Origin: Mauremys mutica
Lineage: Eukaryota > Chordata > Testudines > Geoemydidae
Length of the DNA stretch: 64,000 bases
Reading direction: 5' to 3'
Assembly: GCF_020497125.1 (NCBI RefSeq)
Contig: NC_059082.1
Span: 62,016,948 to 62,080,947, forward strand
The notes below the pieces were generated by a model. That model was given only the letters and a program-made list of their open reading frames with translations. It was not told the DNA's origin and did no database searches. Of the stretch, positions 44,425-55,686 are shown one piece after another (within the stretch, counting starts at the first letter, position 1; each line of letters begins with the position of its first letter). A program made the position numbers and the translations under genes.

Positions 44425-47400
44425 GAATGATGATATCCAATACAGGAACTGAAGAGGATTGAATCCCCTGGGGAGACAATAAGTGGTGTACCTCCCAATT
44501 TGGGTAAAAAGGGGCACGACTAACAATGTGAACGGTGCGAGTCATTGCCAAATAGCTCTATCAATGTTAAAATGTCATTCTGTGAAAAAATGCCACCCTG
44601 GCTAGTCGCGTTTAGTGTGTTTTAAAATGAGAGTTTATCATATCCATTGAATGATGTGAGCAGAAGCAATAGTGTTATAAATATATATTGTATACTCAGA
44701 AAGTAAAACTGTTCTGCAAAGCAGAAATGGCATTTTTTTTATTACACCTATAGAGGATAAATATGTCAGTGTTTGGGATCCTACAATTCTAAAATGGTGG
44801 ATTTACTACTACTTTGGAGTTATAGTAGGTAGGGCAAAAAAAAATCATAAATTACACTACCCTAAATTAAATTGACTAGAGAACAGACAGCAGATCTGTC
44901 AGCACACATGATATGGAACTAGATGTGTTCTACTTACATTTTTTTAATAGTTGGGAAATACTCCACCCAAATATATATAAAATCCTATCCCTCTCTCTCT
45001 GAGGGTTGATAAATACTTTCTAGTCCTTTTCAACTAGGAATGAATTTAACATTTTTCACTAAAATGGCTCCATTGAGTCGTTTATCACAACTCCACAGTT
45101 ATCGTAGATTTCAGTATGTTAGTATAAATTTCAGTGAGGAATCGCATATCCTTTTTTTTTCTTTCTTTTCCTCATGCTTCTTAGGGCCATTTGTGCTGTT
45201 TGAAGTTATTTTTTTCTTATCTTGTCATTATTTATTTTTGATTCATTAGAGATTTTTCTTTTGAACCACCTACCAAAAGAAATCCTGCAGATGGCAAAGG
45301 CTAATCCGATGTGAGTCCCTCTACAAATATTGAGAGTCTCACCCTCTATCTCAGCTCATATTGATGTGTCTGCTAAACTAACAATGTCATACATAATTCC
45401 TCAGGCCTAAAAGGTGGAGTAGGAAATAAAAAGTCAATAATAATTTGTTTGGATTTAGAGTTCAGCAAAGCTGCTTGTTAACTAAATTTTCACAGCAAAC
45501 AGCAAAACCAGAATATTTCATTCAAAAAAGAGAGAGCTGACTCAGCTGGTTGGTCTTATGACATATGGTGTTTGGATTCAGATTACTAGCTATTGAATCA
45601 TAGTCTCTCAGATAGTTTGATTAGTCTTCCACTCCTATATCCATGTCCAATGACCCATAGACACATCAGAACAACTGTGCAACTCTACCAGTTTCCTCCA
45701 GTTTTGCCCTTGCTAGGCATGTATGATCATCTGTTGGGTCCTTCCACCAATGCTTGTCTTACGACCCAAATAACAGGCCATTGATCCACCTTCTGTGATT
45801 GTCCTCATATTCCTACCTCTACTGACGTATACTGGTCCTCACCGTCAATGCATCACGGGGCTTTCATCTGAGCCTCTGGCTGGCACATATGTTAAACTTC
45901 TTGGTCTGTGTTTCAAGATTGGTCAGGTAGGAGTCACAGAGACCAAGTAACTGGGCCAGCTTTATAAAGAAGATGTGCTCTAGATGAGAAAGTATAAAAG
46001 AAAATTAATGATCTAGCACCTCCAAAGGGATATTATATCTTATATTCAGAACCTTAGCATTCCACAATTCCACAGTCAATAAGCCTAAAATATTTAGGCT
46101 GCTCATGCCAGTGGCTAGTTGGATGTCCAACTGGTCACTAATACCTGCATATTTTTGCCTATACAGTTGTAAAAACACGCACCTGATTTTTTTATCTCAA
46201 TTTCCCAAAGGCCTGCCACCCTACATCTGCCTTAAATACAGCAAGACAAGCAAGTGCTTTGGCGTCCTGTGCTTTTGGGAACTTCAGCTCCCCTTAGCAA
46301 CTAGTGGCTTGATTCCTACAGTCCCCAGCAGTGAGACTCGATGAGGAAACATTCATCCCTCTCTTCTAAGTCCAGGTACAAAGGCTGGAGAAAAAACAGC
46401 TACAGTATGTGCAAGAGAGCCACTGAATATATCTTTATGCTTTTGGTGGCCCTTTCTTTCTTCAGCAAACTGTAAGACCGCTCCTGCCTCTGTATACTAA
46501 AGGAATTCTTCACAGTGGTACAATGGATGCTTTGCATTGCCTCCTAACTTTGCTACATTATATGACCTTGTTGGTACCAGTTTCTGTCTCTTGTTTTCTC
46601 TACAGTTGCTTGGTTTGCTTCTCCTCCTGCTTCTGTAGACTTATGATACTCTTGCTGAAAAAAAAGTCCAGACGGGGTGTGGGATGGTTGCAGATGTATG
46701 AGTACTTAGAACTATCTCAAAATAAAATGTATTCTAACTGGCAGCCAATGCAACTGTGCAGAGTGCTATAGAATTGTCAGGATGTTTGGTTTCTTTATTT
46801 AGAAACCTGGCAGTTGCATTTTTTTAATCACCTAAAGACAGCATCTAGTGAGTGGTGGTAATGTCATCAGGAAGAAATACATATGTGACAAGCCATTTTA
46901 TGATCAGACTGCAGCAAAAAGGAATGTGTCTTCCATTATTTGATTATTTAGTCTTGGCTTCATTTTTACCGCATTGAGCACTAGCTGTGTGTGCTAATGC
47001 TATGCAAAGAAAATCCAACTTCCTGTCATGAAAGGAATCAGTTATGGGAATATGTCTTAACAATACGATGCATGTGCATTGGAGAAAGTAAGTGTGGCCC
47101 AAATGTGACGTCTTAGCTAAAGAAAATGAAAAAAATGTGTTTTCCATCAAAAGGGAGGAAAAAATTGAATGAACTGTTATGCTGTTATGCTTTATATTTA
47201 GAACCATCTCATTATCAGGACTGAGTTTGAGCAAATTCTAAGATTAGACATCCATCAAACTGTCTGACAACACTAAGACTTCATTTTGAAATATTACTTG
47301 GGATAGTGGCATTAATCTGTATATTATCTACATATCACTGGTCTATAACACAAGGCCAAGAATAGAGCCCTGAAGTTCTCTTCATTGTACAAAGGTAACA

Positions 47401-47773
47401 TTGTTTTTCATTATAGCTTGAAATCAAACAAAAGGAAAGAAATAAGTACCACCCTTGCCAAGTCAACTATATGTCCTAATCAATCATGCTACACTGTGAT
47501 TAACAGGGGTAAAATTTAAAGGGCTTGTTCTACAACCTTAACTCATGCTGAGAAGCACTTGCTCACTTGAGTAGTCCTATTAGCTTAATGATATTTATTT
47601 GAATGCTTATTAACAGACAAGGAACATATTTCACATACACATTTTGTGTTCAATATAGTCTTCATTCATGACTAACTCTTCAGATAATCAGGTCAGTGTG
47701 AATAGCGGGTAAACCACAGCACTAGTTTACCAGTGCTAAGAAGCGTTGGCTGTTTGGTCTGCATTTATCAAAG
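44425..47773. other. No gene recognised
   Basis: The longest quiet stretch, 3.3 kb, AT-rich. Short frames (for example 45040-45249, 46523-46771) have membrane-like or random composition without a family match. I see no splice-bounded exon with conserved character. Confidence 0.45.
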
Positions 47774-47837
47774 TTGATAAATGCAACGTGTAATTCACAT
47801 TGGAAAACATAATCCCAACTATACATACAAAATAATG
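47774..47837 (+). repeat. 64-bp CR1 micro-copy
   Basis: Bases 47774-47837 are identical at 63 of 64 positions to 49286-49349, which lies inside the CR1 at 49155-50522. The single difference is C versus A at 47819/49331. Flanking bases show no CR1 similarity. Confidence 0.85.
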
Positions 47838-49154
47838 TGTGGTATATCTGAGCAGCAAATATTTAGACCCCATCTCCAGAGCATTTAAAATTTATGATGC
47901 ATTATAGCATGTTATGTTGCATTGCAATGTAAGCGGAAGTGATTTAACAGAAAGTGACATAAAAAAAGCATAGTGTGATGTGACTACTGGCCAGTTATGT
48001 TAAAGTACCTGTAAATTACATGTTACATCTTTGGAAATGAATTATGTTACAAGTGGAAGCTCCAAAGAAAATTAAAGTAATTCTTCCCGTGGTTGCCTAG
48101 ACTTCGGCTCTAACGATCAACTGTAGTTTTGCTCCTTGGCTGCACTTATCAGAATGGAATACAGAAGAGGGCAGACCTGATTCCAAGGCCATTAACGTCA
48201 ATGGAAAACCATTGATTGCAGTGATCTTGGGATTCCATTCATTTCAATGGGCTTTAGATCAGGTCCTTGGTCAGTCGGGTGATGTGTTACAGTAAAATGT
48301 TTATGGTCAGTCATGGCATCATAATAGACAGTTTTTAAAGACTTGGTCTTGTGAGGGGATGAACATTCTCAAAATGCATCTATGTCAGTGGAAGTTGGGT
48401 ACCCCACTTTGTAGGGGTGTGGAGCATGTTGCAGGATCAAGCCTTCATAACATACTTTTGTTCTTTACTTTAACTCATTCCAAAAGTCGCATTGTAAAGA
48501 GGCTACAAATCCCCCAACAACTATTGGTCACAGTCACCTCTGTCTGAAGTGGGCTTGAAGATAAACTGCCCCTCATTTCATAATCTTTTAAAAGAAAGCT
48601 TCTCTTAATGCCCTTCCTTCCCCTCTCTCACCTTCCTTTTCTCTCAGCTTCACAAAAGCAAAGCAACTCAGGAAATGCAAAGTACAAAAGGAGGAATGGA
48701 TGTGAAATAAACCTCTGGCTCAGATCTCCTGTCTGCATTGTAAGAGCTGAAGTCAGACTGGGATCTGAATTTTATGACTGGTCCTGACCTGTAAGATAGA
48801 ACAAACCAAAACCTGAGATCCAAATACTCTGGAACTTGGGAAAAATTTGAATCAGAAAAGAGGTTTGGAGATACAGTATATCTTTGTGCCAGCTGGTGGC
48901 AGCCCAGAATGGAAGCAGAGGTACAGCATTAATATTCACACAGTATTTCCATACCATCCCAAACCAGGAGGGGCTGAAAACCCCCAAAGGAATTTCATTC
49001 GTGTGGGTTTCCGGACTGAGGGTTTTTGTTTATGTTCAGATTCGAGTATCAGTAATCCTGAGGCCTGGAACTGAGCCTCAGGCCAAGGAGATCCACTCTA
49101 GATAGAAAGGGAATGTGCTGTCTCAGTAAGTCCTTAGAAATAAAAAATAAACAG
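47838..49154. other. No gene recognised
   Basis: Bases 48165-48275 hold the short palindromic-type phrase twice (GTCAATGGAAAACCATTGAT and TTTCAATGGGCTTTAGATC). Otherwise empty. Confidence 0.45.
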
Positions 49155-49840
49155 TGAAGAGGCAAAATTGGCAGATGATACAAAATTACTCAAGATAGCT
49201 AAGTTCAAACTATATTGTGATGAATTACAAAAGGATCTCACAAAACTGGGTGACTGAGCAAGAAAATGGCAAATGAAATTCAAAATTGATAAATGCAACG
49301 TGTAATTCACATTGGAAAACATAATCCCAAATATACATACAAAATAATGGGCTCTAAATTAGCTGTTACCACTCAAGATAGAGATCTTGGTATCATTGTG
49401 GACAGTTCTCTGAAAACATCTGCTCATAGAGCAGCAGCGGCCAAAAAAAGCTAACAGAATATTGGGAACCATTAGGAAAAGTATAGATCATAAAACAGAA
49501 GATATCATAATGCCACTCTATAAAGCCAGGATACACCCAAACCTTGAATATTGCATTCAGTTCTGGTTGCCCCATCTCAAAAAAGATATATTAGAATTGG
49601 AAAAGGTACAGAGAAGGGCAATGAAAATGATTAGGGGTAAGGAACAGCTTCCAGATGAGGAGAGATTTAAAAGACTGGGACTGTTCATCTTAGAAAAGAA
49701 ACTACTGGGGGAGGATATGATAGACATCTATAAAATCATGCATGGAGTTGAGAAAGTGAATAAGAAAGTGTTATTTACCCCTTCACTTAACACATGAAGC
49801 AGGGGTCACCCAATGAAATTAGTAGGCAGCAGGTTTAAAA

Positions 49841-49915
49841 CTAAACAAGGAAGTACTACTTCACACAATGCACCGGTTGACTGTGCATTGTATGAAGTAG
49901 TACTTCCTTGTTTAG
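49841..49915. repeat. Long hairpin inside CR1 (33-bp arms)
   Basis: Left arm 49841-49873 and right arm 49883-49915 are inverted copies with 32 of 33 bases paired, around the 9-base loop CGGTTGACT. The right arm is not normal CR1 sequence at this place: it is the complement of the CR1 sequence on its left, including bases that should follow it (AGTCAACCG). Confidence 0.95.
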
Positions 49916-50063
49916 GTTATGTTGTGAAGGCCAAATGTTTAACTGGGTTAAGAAGGAATTAGATAAGTTCATGGAGGATAGATCCATCAATGGTTACTAT
50001 TCAAGGTGGTCAGGAACGCAACCCTATGCTCTGGGTGTCTATAAACCTCTGAGTGCCAGAAGC

Positions 50064-50366
50064 CAGGGCCGGCTCCAGACCCCAGCGCGCCAAGCACGTG
50101 CTTGGGGCGGCGTGCCGTGGGAGGGCGGCAGGTGGCTCCGGTGGACCTCCCGCAGGTGTGCCTGTGGAGGGTCCGCTGGTCCCGCGGCTTCGGTGGAGCA
50201 TCCGCAGGCGTGCCTGTAGGAGGTCTACCGGAGCCGCGGGACCAGCGGACCCTCTGCAGGCACGTCTGCAGCAGGTCCACCGGAGCCGCGGGACTGGCGA
50301 CCGCCAGAGCGCCCCCCGCGGCGTGCCGCCCTGCTTGGGGCGACGCAATTCCTAGAGCTGCCCCTG
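50064..50366. mobile_element. GC-rich hAT-type element nested in CR1
   Basis: Starts CAGGGCCGGCTCCAGA and ends CCTAGAGCTGCCCCTG. Flanks CCAGAAGC (50056-50063) and CCAAAAGC (50367-50374) form an 8-bp TSD with one mismatch. The very CpG-rich interior has internal direct and inverted repeats (CCGCGG and CCTGCAGG-type units around 50140-50300). Frames there are artefacts. Confidence 0.92.
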
Positions 50367-50522
50367 CCAAAAGCTGAGACTGGACTACAGGGGATGGATC
50401 GCTTGATGATTACCCTGTTCTTTTAATTTCCTCCGTAGTGTCCGTCACTGGCCAACGTCGGAGGACAGGATACTGGGCTAGACGGACCATTGGTCTAACA
50501 CAGTATGGCTGTTCTTATGTAA

Positions 50523-51230
50523 CAAAATGGTCAGTCAGTATTAACCTCAGCCATTTCTTTTAACATGCTTAACAGTATGATTTCCTGAATGAAATGCATG
50601 TCCAATTGACTTACTTCTGGAGCATGATAGGGCCCCACCTTTGGGGTGGAAATGGATCCCAAACTCTCTCAAATGATTGCAGGGTATTTTGCAGGGTATT
50701 TACAAAGGCTGGTGCCAGAACTGGTGTAGATAATAAACTGTTCATGACTGTCATTTCCCCCTATCATGTTATCTCAACTCAGGAAGCCTTTGCTTATTAT
50801 AAAAAACCAAACTGATGTCTGACTAGGAAAGGAGTTATGCCTGCTGGCCCTAGCTTGGATATGAATTATTACACTGCATAGAAATAAGACCTCCTCATAT
50901 TGTTGTGTGATGGTGACTTTATTCTCTTATGTAGCCATACTTGGGAGTCCAATACAGCCTTGATTCAGTCATGGATTGCAAGCTCTTTGAGGGCAGTAAC
51001 CATCTTTATTTGTAAACATGAGGTGTACCATGCCTGAGGCTTTGAGCAGCAACCACAATACAAATAAATAATCACAATAAATGGAAATCAGAGAAAGTAA
51101 GAGTCCAGCAAATACCTTCAGATTACACTAATTTGACCGCAACATAAATATTACAAAGATTTAATAAACCCTATCAATGCATCCCACCAGAATCCCTTTT
51201 AAATAATGCTCAGCCTCACCCATCCCCAAA
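50523..51230. other. No gene recognised
   Basis: No supported feature. Confidence 0.5.
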
Positions 51231-51534
51231 CAGGGCTGCCCAGAGAATTCAGGGGGCCTGGGGTCTTTAGCGGCGGGTCCCGGGGCAGAAGGACCCCCTG
51301 CCGCAGGTATTAGGGGCACTTCGGCAGTGGGTCCCAGAGCGGAAGGACCTCCCGCCGCCGAAGACCCGGAGCGGAAAAAGCTCCGGGGGCCCGGGCCCCA
51401 CGAGTGTTTTCTGGGGCCCCCAGAGCGAGTGAAGGACCCCGCTCAAGGGCCCCCAAAAAACTCTCATGGGGGCCCCTGCGGGTCCCGGGGCCTGGGGCAA
51501 ATTGCCCCACTTGCCCCACCTCTGGGCGGCCCTG
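51231..51534. mobile_element. GC-rich hAT-type element, TIR CAGGGCTGCCCAGAG
   Basis: Left end CAGGGCTGCCCAGAG and complement of the right end, CAGGGCCGCCCAGAG, differ at one of 15 bases. The flanks TCCCCAAA and CCCCCAAT only partly match as a TSD. The interior has a GC-rich inverted core around 51340-51480. Confidence 0.8.
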
Positions 51535-52489
51535 CCCCCAATTCCCAACAGGCCAGACAGGAAAGATAGACCTTGGAGCATAAACTGTGGGCTAACGAGC
51601 TCAGGCTGGCATGGACCAAGGTAGGAAGTGAGCTGTAAATGGTGTAACATGTCTGTCATTTAGACTGGGGATGTGGTTGCCTGCATTTTCATCTGAAAAT
51701 AAAAAAAAGTTAGAATAGACCATGGTTGTGTACATCATGCTATTTACTTATAGTGACATAATAGTAGTTAGCCCCTAAATATTGTTTTTACAGGTAGATC
51801 TCAAAGTGCTTTCCACATGGCAGTGAGTATCTTGGAACTACCATCGTTTGAAATGCAGCTCACCCTCTGTAAATGAAATTGTGAGGTAGCACATGGTTCC
51901 AACAGCACTGACTGGGCCCTATTAGCTGTCTATTCTAATTGTCGGTAGTGCCAAAGAGCCCTTCCATGTGCAGCTGTGCATGAGATAAAGGGGGAAACAA
52001 TTACACTGTTATATTGAACAAATAGGGGAGCAGTGCGAAAGCCTGGTCTCTCTTGCTGAGGTCTGACAAATGCAGTGCTTAGACATGCACTCGGAAAGTG
52101 GGGAGAAGGAGCCCTTGTCAACAACCTGGGAGAAGGACGTTTCTATGTAATTCATTTTGTGTGAGTTTAATGTTATACAAATGGTTTGTTTTGACAGTAA
52201 AAGGACACACCAGTTATTTTTGCCGGGGATTTTGTTGTTAGATAAGAAGGAACTGGATAATCTGTAATAGAAATCTAGAAAAACAACCTTTATTACTAAG
52301 AGACTAAAGGCAGAAAAGGGAGGTTATTTTCTACAGAGGCATAATGTTTACTGATTTCATTTGTGAATCTTTATCCAAGAGATAGGCTGGGACCATAACT
52401 TTAGCAGATATAGGGGCCAAACACAGCTATCTGTCTGAGGAAGGTGCGGAGAAAAGAGTTATCCCACCTAGCATCAGAAATACTTCACA
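51535..52489. other. No gene recognised
   Basis: No supported feature. Bases 52490-52502 are the left TSD of the next element. Confidence 0.5.
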
Positions 52490-52502
52490 ATCCTTAAATC
52501 TA

Positions 52503-52635
52503 GTATCAGAGGGGTAGCCGTGTTAGTCTGGATTTGTAAAAAGCAACAGAGAGTCCTGTGGCACCTTTAAGACTAACAGATGTATTGGAGCATGAGCTTT
52601 CGTGGGTGAATACCCACTTCGTCAGACGCATTTAC
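52503..52635 (-). mobile_element. Penelope-like solo 3' tail with 13-bp TSD
   Basis: The insert carries GTATCAGAGGGGTAGCCGTG, GAGAGTCCTGTGGCACC and GGGTGAATACCCACTTCGTC. The exact repeat ATCCTTAAATCTA lies on both sides (52490-52502 and 52636-52648), a perfect 13-bp TSD. The GIY-YIG and RT coding parts are absent. Confidence 0.92.
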
Positions 52636-52648
52636 ATCCTTAAATCTA

Positions 52649-53167
52649 CATCAATTAAGCCAGCTTTAGAGGGCATTCTTGGAATAAATGATGTATTATG
52701 CATGCAAATATTGGGAAGTTTCAACACCAGACGTGTTTTGCATCCTTAGCTGGAGAGTGAAGTTCATTTTGGTGAATGAGGCAATTGCAGAGATCCTCGG
52801 TAAGATATTAGTCCTGCATCCTCTTATGCATGAGTTACTGTACATGAGTTATTCCATTGTGTCCTACACACAACCTCATTCAACTGGACTCCACTGTCAT
52901 GTATAAAGTTACTCACTTACATAATTGCTTGCGGTATCGGGGCCTACATTGTTTTGTCCCGAAGAGATCTCATTTAGGTCACATGCTGCGTTTAATTCAT
53001 ATGCTCCTGGATATGTGTAGACCTCTCGGTGACATGAACTGAAGCTCCACAATGCAAACTGAGGCCATGGGGCAGTATGGTCTGTAAGTCAGTGTTCGGA
53101 AATACACATGTGGATTTGAAGGTAGGATTCTACCTCTGCATTGTTAACTTTTCTTCAGCACCTAAGG
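52649..53167. other. No gene recognised
   Basis: No supported feature. Confidence 0.5.
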
Positions 53168-54135
53168 TAGGGACAGGCAAACTTTTTGGCCTGAGGGCTG
53201 CATTGGATTTTGGAAATTTATGGAGGGTCGGTTAGGGGAGAGAGGGATGGGCTGGTTCCCACCCCCTGTCGATCCCCCCCTGCTTCTGGCCCCCTGATGC
53301 CCCCCCCCGGACTCCTGCCCATCCAAACCCCTATGTTCCCTGATGGTCCCCCTGGGCCCCTGCCCCATCCACCCCCCCGTCCCCTGACCCTGAACCTCTG
53401 CCCCTGACTGCCCTGCGCCGCCCCATCCAGCCCCTCCTGTTCTTCCTGACTGCCCCCCTGGGATCCCGGCCCCATCCCCCCCCCCCCGTCCCCTGACCCT
53501 GAACCTCTGCCCCTGACTGCCCTGCGCCGCCCCATCCAACCCCTCCTGTTCTTCCTGACTGGCCCCCACCCGGGACCCCTGCCCCCATCCAACCACCCCT
53601 TCTCCCTGTCCCCTGACTGCCCCTGGAACCCCCACTGCCCCATCCAACCCCTCCTCTCATCCTGACTGCCCCCCTGGGATCCCTGCCCCATCCAACAACC
53701 CCTTCTCCCTGACCGCCACTGGAACCCCTGCCCCTGACTGCCCCCGCTGACCCATCCAACCCCCCCTCCTTTCTGACTGCCCCCCGGTACCCTTGCCCCC
53801 ATCCAGCCCCCATTCTCCGCCCTCTGACCACCCCGACCCCTATCCACACCCCCTGACCACCACTCCGAACTCCCCTGTGCTCTATCCAACCCCCCTGCTC
53901 CCTGCCCCCTTACCGCGCTGCTTGGAGTACCAGTGCCTGGTGGCGCTGCAGCCGCGCTGCCCGGCTGAAGTCAGCCACGCACCACACAGCACAAAGCTGG
54001 GCTCTGCAGCTGCGCTGCCCCAGGAGCTCGCCACTCCGCTGCCCAGAGCATTGTGCGGGTGGCGCAGTGAGCTGAGGCTGCGGGGGAGGAGGAACAGTGG
54101 GGGAGGGTCCAGGGACGGGGCCGCGGGCCCCTCTG
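53168..54135. mobile_element. hAT-type element with C-rich tandem array
   Basis: The left end reads TAGGGACAGGCAAACTTTTT. Flanks ACCTAAGG (53160-53167) and ACATAAGG (54136-54143) agree at 7 of 8 bases. Much of the interior (53260-53900) is a C-rich minisatellite with an irregular unit containing CCCATCCAACCCCTCCTG and CTGACTGCCCCC. The complement gives long glycine-rich frames (for example 53162-53647, 161 codons) that are artefacts. The right part (53930-54130) is GC-rich hAT interior, and its terminus CAGAGGGGCCC (as complement) pairs poorly. Confidence 0.75.
53260..53900. repeat. C-rich minisatellite
   Basis: Irregular tandem units with recurring CCCATCCAACCCCTCCTG, CTGACTGCCCCC and CCCTGCCCC phrases. 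A C-run of 13 or so bases occurs at about 53475-53488. The G-rich complement has repeated G-runs able to form quadruplexes. Confidence 0.85.
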
Positions 54136-54143
54136 ACATAAGG

Positions 54144-54461
54144 GGTGAAAGTGAAGTCTATGTGAATGTTGCCTTTGGGGTCTTTCTCTTTCTTCCCCTT
54201 TATTTTTTGATAATTGAACAATCCAGGACTTAAGATAATAAATAGAATGATGCACATGACATAAATGACTAACAGTTCCATTTTCAGTGGCTAGATGAAA
54301 TAAATGTGCAGTTGTGATTAGGATGAGCAATGCAGTCCCAGTACTATTCTAAGATATGTGGACAGGTGGGAACTTCAGCGCAGATATCCATATCCAATAC
54401 TTTATGGAAATAAGGCCTGAATATCAGCCAAGCAGGAATATTTCATTAAAGAAGCTTTGGG
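54144..54461. other. No gene recognised
   Basis: No supported feature. Confidence 0.5.
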
Positions 54462-54734
54462 CTTATCTACACTGCCTCATAGTTCGGGCTATGGGGTGTG
54501 AATAGGAGTGCCTGCCAAAGTGCTGCACTGTAACTTCCCCGTGTAGATGCTGCAGGCATGAACTAAAAGGTTCCTAATTCGCATTAACGTAATCTGCAAA
54601 GAGGATTATATCATTGTGAACTAGAACCTTTTAGTTCGTGCCTGCAGCATCCACATGGGAGAGCTACAGCGCAGCTCTTTGGAGCACACTGCTATTCACA
54701 CCCTCTGGGCTGATCTGAGGGCAGTGTTGGCATG
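54462..54734. mobile_element. Foldback MITE, nearly full-length palindrome
   Basis: The whole element is an imperfect inverted repeat. Arms run from about 54462-54573 and 54624-54734, with a 50-base centre. The inner arms pair best: ATGAACTAAAAGGTTC against GAACCTTTTAGTTCGTG, and GATGCTGCAGGCA against TGCCTGCAGCATC. The outer arms include GGTGTGAATAG against CTATTCACACC. The ends resemble the TCTACACTG terminus of the Harbinger-like elements. Confidence 0.8.
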
Positions 54735-55686
54735 TTCTCAGTGTGGGTACCTGTCCAAGAAAGCAGTTAAAGAAACAAACAGTGTGATTATACTATTCCA
54801 ACTACCAAAAGGCCAAGTGCACTAAACATTCTATTGATTAATATGTTGATTTTGTTAAAAAAAAAAAGACTGGTATTTAATGTACAAACAAAGAGTAGTT
54901 GGGCTTGCAGTGTCGGAGATATTATAGTGGTTTGCTGGGGAATTTCCATGAATACTAGGAAGAAAAGACAACAGCACAAATTGGGGATTATCTAAAAAGA
55001 CATTAAAACTGTTGTACCAGAAATGAATTCTAATGGCACCAGCATCAATGGAGCCTGTAAATCCAGCCTTTTAGAAAAATTGCACCATAAAAAACAGACC
55101 ATCAAGTTTGGGCAGCTGAAACTTACCTCTTTAACCTTCTCCCACCATAACTCTGAGCAAGAAGCACAGTTTCTTTGCTGTGAAGAAAGGGTTTAACAAA
55201 ATGAGGAATATGACATGTAATACCCAGCTTCAGGAAGGCTTTACCTGCCGCAAAATGCATTACCATAATGCAGCAGCAGGAAGGAAACAATTCAAACACT
55301 TAGTAATCTAAATGCTTCTCCCATGAAGCCATAAAAACAAACAAGGTCAATGTCAATATTTAAAAAAAATGTACTACACGATTAATTCTTTAAAAAAAAA
55401 ACCCCGACCAATAAAAATATCTTTCTACAATGCACATAGGTCCTTGTATTGTCATGTTTCATAGCAGATAAACTCAACTTTCCATAGGAAATTGTCTTTA
55501 GATCATGCAGATTTGATGCCATTTGCAAAATGATTGAACTTTGACTTCATAATGCTGCCAGGTAGAATAGAGTTGCCACTGATTTTCTACCCTCTAAGCT
55601 ATTTTTATTGATTCTTAAAATAAAGGCCATTTGCTAGTCTCTGTCTATACTTTTAAATGGGATAGTCTTTGATTGCCTCTATACCT
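54735..55686. other. No gene recognised
   Basis: No supported feature. ACCT at 55683-55686 is the left target duplication of the LTR. Confidence 0.5.

Larger units (their letters stand above)
49155..50522 (+). mobile_element. CR1 LINE fragment, older subfamily, with inserts and rearrangement
   Basis: It starts in the RT palm (AAATTGGCAGATGATACAAA, the LADDTK codons). Next come MGTIRKSIDHKTEDIIMPLY and LEYCIQFWLPHLKKDI (49462-49797), the FKTKQGSTTSHN-like segment, and a CR1 tail ending TGGCTGTTCTTATGTAA. A hAT-type element sits at 50064-50366, and an inverted duplication at 49841-49915 replaces part of the normal sequence. Confidence 0.88.

Noticed and set aside
46105..46771. Possible small membrane-type frames in the quiet 44-47 kb stretch
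   Set aside because: Short, with no signal of splicing or family similarity.
49987..50377. Several frames of 91-127 codons on both strands
   Set aside because: They span a short CpG-rich hAT element and its junctions with the CR1.
53162..53889. Long glycine/arginine-rich frames (up to 223 codons) on the minus strand
   Set aside because: They are the complement of a C-rich minisatellite. Several overlapping frames are open at once, which is a composition effect, and no domain is visible.
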